64,000 nucleotides of DNA from Culex pipiens pallens (lineage: Eukaryota; Arthropoda; Insecta; Diptera; Culicidae), in NCBI RefSeq assembly GCF_016801865.2, contig NC_068938.1, positions 136,504,998-136,568,997 of the forward strand, in the 5' to 3' direction. Shown here piece after piece: positions 46,135 through 57,654 of the stretch. A model generated the notes under the pieces. The model made no database searches. It was not told the origin of the DNA and saw only the letters and a list, made by a program, of their open reading frames with translations. Within the stretch, counting starts at the first letter, position 1. The number at the start of each line of letters is the position of its first letter. A program made the translations under genes and the position numbers.

Positions 46135-47561
46135 GGGATTGAGATTTTAAATTTTAGATTTGAGGTTTAAAATTTTTGTAGATATTGTCTATTGAAATAG
46201 CTTTGATAACCTCAATCTCTCTTATATCGTATTGACGACTATAGTTGAGTATTTTTGAGGGAGGAAGAAAAAAACTTGGCCAGACTGATTTTATGTGTTT
46301 GCTTTTGTGTCAATACGAAGTTCGCTCTTGCAGATGAAAAGAGGAAAAAGAATGGATGAGCAATCCTAGCTCAGATAAAAGTCAAGATTTTGTTCCTCCA
46401 TTTTTCAATTCAATTTAACTTTAAATGAATATGTCTTACATAAAATTTGTTAATATATAACTTACGATTTTTTTGTTTAATTTCGCAAGGTAGAGTTTGT
46501 GTTTATTACCTGAAATGAGAAAGAAAAGAATATTTTGTTAGTAAATCACATTTATTAATTTACCATGCATGTCACGTAACACCATCAAACAAGAAAATAA
46601 ACGATTTTCATTTGCTGCCACATTTCGTTAACTTAAACCCAAGAAAATTCAGCCACTTTCCATCGTCAAACTTCAAGTTACCACCCACATCCCCAACTCG
46701 TCACGTTGGAAGGAATTCAATCAAGTCCGCCACAAAAACCATCATAAACTCTGTTTACAGCTGTAAATCTGCTGCCGAGCTGGCTGACTGGCCCAGCCAT
46801 CTTCCCCATATACATTGTAAATTCAGCGTGAAATTGCTTAATGAAATAAAAACTCTGCGAAAGCGGCAAGCAAAGTAACAGCCGTGGCAAGAAAAACACC
46901 CGCGTCCTCCTCCCTCTATCACTCCTCTCTCAAAATCCGTGGGATTACCGTTCATGAAAATGCAAATTTTCACATCCTAAATCGTTCAAATGTTTGTGCT
47001 TTTCTTACCCACTGGAAGTGAGGAGGAGGTGGTGGAGATTTTCCACATTCAGGTGTGGCCTGGGCACGCACTCACTCTAATCGCTACTGTAAACATTTTC
47101 CGAGGCCAGACTTTCGCTCGTCAATGTAACGCATTTGTTCCGGCTGACCAGAGAGGAGCTTCCCCTCACTGAATGGTGGCATTCCACGTGGCAGATTGTT
47201 GGGATTGTTTGCGAGATTCCTGCTCTAACCAACCGAACTGGACCACCGCGGGAAGGTTGGTCAAGTTATTCCATTCATCATTTTGGAGCTGTGTGAAGTA
47301 GCAGCGGGCGCCAACAGGCAGGATCCATTTGTCTGTGGTCTTTTTCAGCACAAATGTGAATGAAATGAAAATTAACACGCACCGGCACCCAGCTGGTGAC
47401 GATACTGAGCGTTAACTGGATGGGTACTGTTAAATTTGGGAAAGGTCATTTAGCTTGAAGATTCATACCCGTGCTTCAATTGTTGAAAGTAATTTTTGAA
47501 AATTATTTTTATTTTTCTGTGTATTGAAAGCTTTTGTTTATTTGTTTCTTGTTTTTGGCTT
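46135..47561. other. Non-coding DNA, no gene recognised
   Basis: Between two 7-bp arrays. Mixed DNA; short frames near 46612-47378 overlap on both strands and are not protein-like. Confidence 0.4.
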
Positions 47562-48600
47562 TTGGAATTTGAAATTTGTAAATTGGAATTTGGAAATTGG
47601 AAATAAGGAATTGGAATTTGGAAATTGAAATTTGGAATTTGGAGATTGGAAATTAGAAAATGGAGGCATTTGAATTTGAAATTTGGAAATTAAAATTTGG
47701 AATTTTAAAAGTGGTTCTTGGAAATTGGGAATTGGAATTTGGAATTTGGCAATTAGAAATTTGAAATTTAAAATGGAAATTTGGGAATTGGAAATTGTAA
47801 ATTCGAATTTGTAAATTGAAATTTTGAAATCGAAAATTTTAAATTTAAAATTGGAAATTGGAAATTGAAAATTGAAAATTGGAAATTGAAAATTGAAAAT
47901 TGGAAATTGGAAATTGGAATTTGGAATTTGGATTTTGAAATTTGGAATTTGGAATATGGAATTTGGAATTTGGAATTTGCAATGTGGAATTTGGAATTCA
48001 GCGTTTGGAATTTGGAATTTGGAAATTGGATATTGGAAATTAGAATTTGGCGCTTGGAATTTGGAAATTGAAAATTGGAAGTTGGAAATTGGAAATTGGA
48101 AGTTGCAAATTGGAAATTGGAAATTGGAAATTGGAAATTGGAAATTGGAAATTGGAAATTGGAAATTGGAAATTGGAAATTGGAAATTAGAAATTGGATA
48201 TTGGAAATTAGAAATTGGAATTTGGAAATGGGAAACTGGAAACTGGAAACTGGAAACTGGAATTTGGATATTGGAAATAGGAAATTGGTAATTGGAATTT
48301 GGAATTTGGAATTTGGAATTTGGAATTTGGAATTTGGATTTTGGAAATTGGAAATTGGAAATTGGAAATAGGAAATTGGAAATTGGAATTTGGAATTTGG
48401 AATTTGGAATTTGGAATTTGGAATTTGGAATTTGGAAATTGGAAATTGGAAATTAGAAATTGGAAATTGGAAATTGGACATTGGAAATCGGAAATTGGAA
48501 ATTGGAAATTGGAAATTGGAAATTGGAAATTGGAAATTGGAATTTGGAATTTGGAAATTGGTTATTGAAAATTTTAAATTTGAATTTGGAGTTTGGAATT
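47562..48600. repeat. 7-bp array (TTGGAAA/TTGGAAT family), long
   Basis: About 145 copies of seven-base units, with alternating sub-blocks of TTGGAAA and TTGGAAT and a few variants (CTGGAAA near 48235). The 21-base (three-unit) cycle keeps frames open on both strands, giving the longest open frame of the window (309 codons, minus strand, Phe/Gln/Ile/Asn-rich), which is an artefact. The array stops 18 bases before the giant foldback. Confidence 0.95.
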
Positions 48601-48618
48601 TTTTTTTGTTTTTGGTAA

Positions 48619-51010
48619 CACAGCGTAACAAAATATTTTTTTTATTTTTTGGCAGCACGAAAAAAAATGCTCCTCTAGGGATCGGCTTCCCGAACAAAAT
48701 GCAACCTGGCGCATATTTTTATTGTTATCCTAACTCGAGATATTCAATGCAGAAGTTTTGCATATGAATCACCCCCCGTCGGAAAATATTTTTTATTTTG
48801 TTTTCTCTGTAACTTTTGATCAATTAGGTCTTTTTGGACGCTTCCGGTGTCATTCGACGGTAAATTGTTAGAAAAACTCAAGATTTGGTCCCATTGGCCG
48901 GTTCCCGTAACCGGTTCCGGAGGAAATCCGGAATATTGGCCAAAACTGTGCAAAAACTTCAAAATTTTGAAGTTTTTTGCTCTTAATGCGAAGTGAACGC
49001 ACTATAGCATGAAACAATCCATACAAACTAAAAAAATGTTGGTCCCAGCATGTTTGAAGGTGTTTAATTGAAAAGGTGGCCATTGAGAACCGGTTCCGGT
49101 GAATCCGGATCCGGAAACTCCGGAAAAAATTAAGCAATATTTTCACAATTCCAATGTGTCAGACAGATATAAATAAAAGTGTTGTTGAAGCATTCTTTGC
49201 TACTTCATATTCATATTACCACAAAAACATGGCCAAGTGGCCAACGGGAACCTGCTCTAAATGTTCCGGATCAGGGAACCTGTGGAAATTATATATTTTT
49301 TATTAATGTTATGAAGCAGTTTTTATTAAGACATTTTCAATGTATCTGGAAAAAATCTGAATTGATTCAAAATCAAAATCAGAAATGTGGCCAAGTGGCC
49401 AACGGTAACCTGTTCTGAATGTTCCGGATCATGGAACCAGTGGACACTTGACATTTTTTTTAATTTTAAAGGCAGTTTTTTATTAAGAAATTTTCAAGGT
49501 TTCTGGAAAAAATATGAATTAATCCGAAATATAAATAAAAGTGTTTTTGAAGCATTCTTTGCTACTTCATATTCATATTACCACAAAAACATGGCCAAGT
49601 GGCCAACGGGAACCTGCTCTGAATGTTCCGGATCAGGGAACCTGTGGAAATTATATATTTTTTATTAATGTTATGAAGCAGTTTTTATTAAGACATTTTC
49701 AATGTATCTGGAAAAAATCTGAATTGATTCAAAATCAAAATCAGAAATGTGGCCAAGTGGCCAACGGGAACCCGTTCTGAATATTCCGGATCAGGGAACC
49801 AGTGGTCACTTGAAATGTGTATTAATTTAAAATAGCATAATTTAATTAGGAAATTTTCTAGTTTTCTACAAAAATCAGAATTAATTAAAATCAGAATCAG
49901 AAATATGCCCAGGTTACCAACAGGAACCCGTTTTAAATGTTCTGGATTAGGGAACCAGTGAACATTTGAAGTTTTTATCAAGTTTTCAAAAAACATATTT
50001 AGATTAATGAAATTTAAAAATTCCTGTAAAAATTAGGAACATATTCGATATCAGAATTAGAAATATTGCCAAGTGGCCTACGGGAACTCGTTCTGAATGT
50101 TTCGGATCATGTTACCAGAGGAAATTTGAATTTTTAATTAATTTTAAAAATGCATATTTTAATTAATGAAATTTTTAAATCCCTGGAAAATCTGAATGTA
50201 TTTAGAATAAGAAATAAAAATGATGCCAAGTGGCCGACTGTTCCGGATCAGCGAGCCAGTGGTCACTTGGCATATTTTAATTTAGAAATTTTCTAGATTT
50301 CTAGAAAAATCTGAATTTATTTGAAATCAGAATTGAAAATGTTGTCAAGTGGCCAACGAGAATCTGTTCTGACTGATCCAGATCAGGGAACCAGAAATCA
50401 CATAAAAAGTTTATTAATTAAATAAAAAACATTTTTTTAATTAAGAATATTTCTAGATTTCTAGAAAAATCTAAATTTATTTTAAATCATACTTAAAAAT
50501 TTTGCCAAGTGGCCAACGTGAACCTGTTCTGACTGGTCACAATTTTTATTAATTTAAAAAATATATATTTATTTTACTGATTTGTTTTAAAGTTTTGGAA
50601 AAAATCACAGTTTATTTAAAATCAGATTTAGTAATATTGCCAAGTGGCCAACGGAAACCCATTCTGAATGTTCCGGTTCAGGGAACCAGTAGTCACTTGA
50701 AATGTTTATAGATTTAAAAAAAGCATAATTTAATTAGGAAATTTTCTAGTTTTCTAGAAATAGCAGAATTAATACAAAATTAGAATCAGAAATGTGGCCA
50801 GGTGACTAACAAAAACCCGTATTAAATGTTCTGGATTAGGGAACCAGTGAATATTTGAAATTTTTATCATGTTTTCAAAAACATATTTTGATAAATGAAA
50901 TTTTAAAATTCCTGTAAAAATTCAGAATTTACTTGAAATCAGAATTAGATGTTGCCAAGTGGCCAACGGGAATCCGTTCTGACTGTTCCGGATCAAGAAA
51001 CCAGTGGACA
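48619..51010 (+). repeat. Left arm of the giant foldback
   Basis: 48619-49150 is a unique terminal stretch with CCGGTTCCGG-type words. It is followed by about 12 diverged units of about 160 bases marked by CCAAGTGGCCAACGGGAACC and GTTCCGGATCAGGGAACCAG. Units start near 49229, 49387, 49590, 49748, 49906, 50066, 50223, 50343, 50503, 50637, 50792 and 50952. A 362-bp higher-order duplication (49179 and 49541) adds a segment with TACTTCATATTCATATTACC. Peptides read from it repeat only because the DNA does. Confidence 0.9.
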
Positions 51011-51568
51011 TGCAGGGTTGTTACGGGAAAGTCGAAAGAAAATCCGCGCCAAATCCGCGCTGACCGAAACCTCAATCCGTGCGAAATTCACGCCATATAA
51101 AAAAATCGCGACAAACATTCAAGAAACATTATTTCCAAACAAAAAACTAATACAGAAAGTATTTGATAAAAAAAAACTCGTTTTATGTTTGAAGGAATGA
51201 TAGCAAAAAATCCTTTTAAAAAATACCTAAAGAGACGTCAAGAAAAGTGTCACCAAAAATTTTTTTTGCGAATCAGAGGGACACTACAATAATTTTGACG
51301 AATATAAACGAAATAGAAAATTATAAACCAATATAAACAAAATTTAAAAATCTAATAAATGAAATTTAACTTTAAAAATATAAGCTCAAAAAACCAAAAT
51401 CTAAAATTTGAATATGATTGAATTTTAGATTTCGAAATTCTAAAAATTCAAAATCTATGAATTTTAATACAGATTGTTTTCCATATTCCACACTTAATTT
51501 CGAATAATTCCGAAACAAATTTCATTTCCAATATTTGAAATATTTTCTTCCAAAAATTAAAGAATTTA
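51011..51568. other. Left part of the foldback interior
   Basis: Just after the last satellite unit lies a short mixed stretch with AATCCGCGCCAAATCCGCGC (51040), found only here, then AT-rich sequence leading into the 8-bp array. It has no partner beside the right arm. Confidence 0.6.
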
Positions 51569-54500
51569 AAAATTTAAGAATTTAAGAATTTAAGAATTTA
51601 AGAATTTAAGAATTTAAGAATTTAAGAATTTAAGAATTTAAGAATTTAAGAATTTAAGAATTTAAGAATTTAAGAATTTAAGAATTTAAGAATTTAAGAA
51701 TTTAAGAATTTAAGAATTTAAGAATTTAAGAATTTAAGAATTTAAGAATTTAAGAATTTAAGAATTTAAGAATTTAAGAATTTAAGAATTTAAGAATTTA
51801 AGAATTTAAGAATTTAAGAATTTAAGAATTTAAGAATTTAAGAATTTAAGAATTTAAGAATTTAAGAATTTAAGAATTTAAGAATTTAAGAATTTAAGAA
51901 TTTAAGAATTTAAGAATTTAAGAATTTAAGAATTTAAGAATTTAAGAATTTAAGAATTTAAGAATTTAAGAATTTAAGAATTTAAGAATTTAAGAATTTA
52001 AGAATTTAAGAATTTAAGAATTTAAGAATTTAAGAATTTAAGATTTAAGAATTTAAGAATTTAAGAATTTAAGAATTTAAGAATTTAAGAATTTAAGAAT
52101 TTAAGAATTTAAGAATTTAAGAATTTAAGAATTTAAGAATTTAAGAATTTAAGAATTTAAGAATTTAAGAATTTAAGAATTTAAGAATTTAAGAATTTAA
52201 GAATTTAAGAATTTAAGAATTTAAGAATTTAAGAATTTAAGAATTTAAGAATTTAAGAATTTAAGAATTTAAGAATTTAAGAATTTAAGAATTTAAGAAT
52301 TTAAGAATTTAAGAATTTAAGAATTTAAGAATTTAAGAATTTAAGAATTTAAGAATTTAAGAATTTAAGAATTTAAGAATTTAAGAATTTAAGAATTTAA
52401 GAATTTAAGAATTTAAGAATTTAAGAATTTAAGAATTTAAGAATTTAAGAATTTAAGAATTTAAGAATTTAAGAATTTAAGAATTTAAGAATTTAAGAAT
52501 TTAAGAATTTAAGAATTTAAGAATTTAAGAATTTAAGAATTTAAGAATTTAAGAATTTAAGAATTTAAGAATTTAAGAATTTAAGAATTTAAGAATTTAA
52601 GAATTTAAGAATTTAAGAATTTAAGAATTTAAGAATTTAAGAATTTAAGAATTTAAGAATTTAAGAATTTAAGAATTTAAGAATTTAAGAATTTAAGAAT
52701 TTAAGAATTTAAGAATTTAAGAATTTAAGAATTTAAGAATTTAAGAATTTAAGAATTTAAGAATTTAAGAATTTAAGAATTTAAGAATTTAAGAATTTAA
52801 GAATTTAAGAATTTAAGAATTTAAGAATTTAAGAATTTAAGAATTTAAGAATTTAAGAATTTAAGAATTTAAGAATTTAAGAATTTAAGAATTTAAGAAT
52901 TTAAGAATTTAAGAATTTAAGAATTTAAGAATTTAAGAATTTAAGAATTTAAGAATTTAAGAATTTAAGAATTTAAGAATTTAAGAATTTAAGAATTTAA
53001 GAATTTAAGAATTTAAGAATTTAAGAATTTAAGAATTTAAGAATTTAAGAATTTAAGAATTTAAGAATTTAAGAATTTAAGAATTTAAGAATTTAAGAAT
53101 TTAAGAATTTAAGAATTTAAGAATTTAAGAATTTAAGAATTTAAGAATTTAAGAATTTAAGAATTTAAGAATTTAAGAATTTAAGAATTTAAGAATTTAA
53201 GAATTTAAGAATTTAAGAATTTAAGAATTTAAGAATTTAAGAATTTAAGAATTTAAGAATTTAAGAATTTAAGAATTTAAGAATTTAAGAATTTAAGAAT
53301 TTAAGAATTTAAGAATTTAAGAATTTAAGAATTTAAGAATTTAAGAATTTAAGAATTTAAGAATTTAAGAATTTAAGAATTTAAGAATTTAAGAATTTAA
53401 GAATTTAAGAATTTAAGAATTTAAGAATTTAAGAATTTAAGAATTTAAGAATTTAAGAATTTAAGAATTTAAGAATTTAAGAATTTAAGAATTTAAGAAT
53501 TTAAGAATTTAAGAATTTAAGAATTTAAGAATTTAAGAATTTAAGAATTTAAGAATTTAAGAATTTAAGAATTTAAGAATTTAAGAATTTAAGAATTTAA
53601 GAATTTAAGAATTTAAGAATTTAAGAATTTAAGAATTTAAGAATTTAAGAATTTAAGAATTTAAGAATTTAAGAATTTAAGAATTTAAGAATTTAAGAAT
53701 TTAAGAATTTAAGAATTTAAGAATTTAAGAATTTAAGAATTTAAGAATTTAAGAATTTAAGAATTTAAGAATTTAAGAATTTAAGAATTTAAGAATTTAA
53801 GAATTTAAGAATTTAAGAATTTAAGAATTTAAGAATTTAAGAATTTAAGAATTTAAGAATTTAAGAATTTAAGAATTTAAGAATTTAAGAATTTAAGAAT
53901 TTAAGAATTTAAGAATTTAAGAATTTAAGAATTTAAGAATTTAAGAATTTAAGAATTTAAGAATTTAAGAATTTAAGAATTTAAGAATTTAAGAATTTAA
54001 GAATTTAAGAATTTAAGAATTTAAGAATTTAAGAATTTAAGAATTTAAGAATTTAAGAATTTAAGAATTTAAGAATTTAAGAATTTAAGAATTTAAGAAT
54101 TTAAGAATTTAAGAATTTAAGAATTTAAGAATTTAAGAATTTAAGAATTTAAGAATTTAAGAATTTAAGAATTTAAGAATTTAAGAATTTAAGAATTTAA
54201 GAATTTAAGAATTTAAGAATTTAAGAATTTAAGAATTTAAGAATTTAAGAATTTAAGAATTTAAGAATTTAAGAATTTAAGAATTTAAGAATTTAAGAAT
54301 TTAAGAATTTAAGAATTTAAGAATTTAAGAATTTAAGAATTTAAGAATTTAAGAATTTAAGAATTTAAGAATTTAAGAATTTAAGAATTTAAGAATTTAA
54401 GAATTTAAGAATTTAAGAATTTAAGAATTTAAGAATTTAAGAATTTAAGAATTTAAGAATTTAAGAATTTAAGAATTTAAGAATTTAAGAATTTAAGAAT

Positions 54501-56085
54501 TTAAGAATTTAAGAATTTAAGAATTTAAGAATTTAAGAATTTAAGAATTTAAGAATTTAAGAATTTAAGAATTTAAGAATTTAAGAATTTAAGAATTTAA
54601 GAATTTAAGAATTTAAGAATTTAAGAATTTAAGAATTTAAGAATTTAAGAATTTAAGAATTTAAGAATTTAAGAATTTAAGAATTTAAGAATTTAAGAAT
54701 TTAAGAATTTAAGAATTTAAGAATTTAAGAATTTAAGAATTTAAGAATTTAAGAATTTAAGAATTTAAGAATTTAAGAATTTAAGAATTTAAGAATTTAA
54801 GAATTTAAGAATTTAAGAATTTAAGAATTTAAGAATTTAAGAATTTAAGAATTTAAGAATTTAAGAATTTAAGAATTTAAGAATTTAAGAATTTAAGAAT
54901 TTAAGAATTTAAGAATTTAAGAATTTAAGAATTTAAGAATTTAAGAATTTAAGAATTTAAGAATTTAAGAATTTAAGAATTTAAGAATTTAAGAATTTAA
55001 GAATTTAAGAATTTAAGAATTTAAGAATTTAAGAATTTAAGAATTTAAGAATTTAAGAATTTAAGAATTTAAGAATTTAAGAATTTAAGAATTTAAGAAT
55101 TTAAGAATTTAAGAATTTAAGAATTTAAGAATTTAAGAATTTAAGAATTTAAGAATTTAAGAATTTAAGAATTTAAGAATTTAAGAATTTAAGAATTTAA
55201 GAATTTAAGAATTTAAGAATTTAAGAATTTAAGAATTTAAGAATTTAAGAATTTAAGAATTTAAGAATTTAAGAATTTAAGAATTTAAGAATTTAAGAAT
55301 TTAAGAATTTAAGAATTTAAGAATTTAAGAATTTAAGAATTTAAGAATTTAAGAATTTAAGAATTTAAGAATTTAAGAATTTAAGAATTTAAGAATTTAA
55401 GAATTTAAGAATTTAAGAATTTAAGAATTTAAGAATTTAAGAATTTAAGAATTTAAGAATTTAAGAATTTAAGAATTTAAGAATTTAAGAATTTAAGAAT
55501 TTAAGAATTTAAGAATTTAAGAATTTAAGAATTTAAGAATTTAAGAATTTAAGAATTTAAGAATTTAAGAATTTAAGAATTTAAGAATTTAAGAATTTAA
55601 GAATTTAAGAATTTAAGAATTTAAGAATTTAAGAATTTAAGAATTTAAGAATTTAAGAATTTAAGAATTTAAGAATTTAAGAATTTAAGAATTTAAGAAT
55701 TTAAGAATTTAAGAATTTAAGAATTTAAGAATTTAAGAATTTAAGAATTTAAGAATTTAAGAATTTAAGAATTTAAGAATTTAAGAATTTAAGAATTTAA
55801 GAATTTAAGAATTTAAGAATTTAAGAATTTAAGAATTTAAGAATTTAAGAATTTAAGAATTTAAGAATTTAAGAATTTAAGAATTTAAGAATTTAAGAAT
55901 TTAAGAATTTAAGAATTTAAGAATTTAAGAATTTAAGAATTTAAGAATTTAAGAATTTAAGAATTTAAGAATTTAAGAATTTAAGAATTTAAGAATTTAA
56001 GAATTTAAGAATTTAAGAATTTAAGAATTTAAGAATTTAAGAATTTAAGAATTTAAGAATTTAAGAATTCAAGAATTTAAGAATT
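51569..56085. repeat. 4.5-kb near-perfect 8-bp array (AAGAATTT)n
   Basis: About 564 units of AAGAATTT in uninterrupted tandem. I saw only one internal irregularity, a single-base loss near 52042, and a T-to-C change near 56070 close to the end. This purity is far above that of every other array here. It implies very recent expansion or strong homogenisation, or else an artefact of assembly or consensus polishing; the true length may differ. Confidence 0.97.
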
Positions 56086-56789
56086 TTTTTTTGCGAATTT
56101 TGAGATTTTTGTTTTTTTTTTGTTTGCAAAATTGTTTTAAATTTTATATTTTTTAGTTTTCAAATATTGTTTTTTTAATTTTGATTTTTTTTTAAATTTG
56201 ATTTTTTCTATAAATTTTGAATTTTTGATTTTTAAGTTTTTTGGAGATTTTTAAAATTCTGAATTTAGAAATTTTGGATTATTTTAATTACGATTTTGGA
56301 AATAATCTGAATTTTAATAATATGAATGAAATAATCTGAATTTTAAAAAATTGTTTAGAAAAACTATTAAAATATAAAAAAAAGTTTCGAATTGATGAAA
56401 TTTGAATTTTGAATAATGAAGCATTAATTTTTGAATGTTCTGATCTTTTTATTTTTCGCCAAAAATGTTTAAATTTTGAAAAAAACATTACTCAAAACTC
56501 AAAAGAAATTACATATTCAGAGGCGGACATATTAAGAAATGAGTTAAGTGTAGTAATAATTTTATTTGAGAAATTCTCAACCATACATTTAAAAAATAAT
56601 CTCTACATAATCTTCATCGAAATTTTTCGACGGTTCGTATTAAGAAAATACAAACATTTTCAGAAAAAAAATCTATTAATGAGAAATTTTCATTGCAATC
56701 AATGGAAAAAAAAAACAAATTTGCGTAATTCTTGAAAATATTTTTCTTAATAACTTGAAAGTAATTCTTTATAATAAATTAATAAACAT
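56086..56789. other. Right part of the foldback interior
   Basis: AT-rich low-complexity sequence with T and A runs. A frame at 56409-56735 (108 codons) exists but is not recognisable and is probably random in this composition. Confidence 0.5.
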
Positions 56790-57654
56790 TGTGACCAGTC
56801 AGAACAGGATCTTGTTGGCTACTTGGCAACATTTTTAATTCTCATTTCGAAGATGTTCTGATATTTAACAGGAATTTTAAAATTTCATTAATCAAAATAT
56901 GTTTTTTGAAAACTTGATAGTAATTTCAGATGTTCACTGGTTCCCTGATCCAGAAGATTTAAAACGGGTTCCTGTTGGTCACCTGGCCACATTTCTGATT
57001 CTGATTTCAAATAAATTGTGATTTTTTTCCAAAAATCAGTATTTTTTTTTAAATTAATAAAAATTGTGACCAGTCAGAACAGGTTCTCGATGGCCACTTG
57101 ACAACATTTATATTTCTAATTTTAAATAAATTCAGATTTTCCAGCAATTTAAATAAAAATTAAATATGCTTTATTAAAATTAATTAAAAAAATCAAATGT
57201 TCTGGGACTGGTTCCCTAATCCAGAACATTTAATACGGGTTTTTGTTAGTCACCTGGCCACATTTCTGATTCTTATTTTGAATAAATTCTGCTATTTCTA
57301 GAAAACTAGAAAATTTCCTAATTAAATTATGCTTTTTTTTAAATCAATAAACATTTCAAGTGACTACTGGTTCCCTGATCCGGAACATTGAAAATGGGTT
57401 TTCATTGGCCACTTGGAAACATTTCTGATTCTGTTTTCAAATAAATTGTGATTTTTTCCAAAATTTTTAAAAAAATCTGTAAAATAAATATATTTTTTTA
57501 AAAATAATAAAAATTGTGACTAGTCAGAATAGGTTCTCGTTGGCCACTTGACAACATTTTCAATTCTGATTTCAAATAAATTTAGATTTTCCAAGAAATC
57601 TAGAAAATTTCATAATTGAAATATGCTTTATAAAATAAACAAAACAAAAAGTCA
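56790..57654 (-). repeat. Extra satellite units inside the right arm
   Basis: About six further inverted units of the ~160-bp satellite (for example near 56815, 56970, 57090, 57250, 57400 and 57540) have no counterpart in the left arm, so the right side carries a longer array. Confidence 0.8.

Noticed and set aside
47768..48697. Longest open frame of the window (309 codons, minus strand)
   Set aside because: It is a translation of the 7-bp array; the 21-base cycle avoids stops on both strands, and the peptide is only a repeated Phe/Gln/Ile/Asn pattern.
49179..49780. Duplicated 79-residue proteins, mirrored at 58.9-59.5 kb
   Set aside because: Identical peptides arise from the 362-bp repeat; start codons and stops fall at arbitrary places in the satellite unit.
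51569..56085. Telomeric repeat
   Set aside because: AAGAATTT is not a known telomere unit, and the array is internal to an inverted repeat.
56409..56735. 108-codon frame in the foldback interior, possible transposase remnant
   Set aside because: No recognisable motif, AT-driven composition and an overlapping frame on the other strand; too weak to call.
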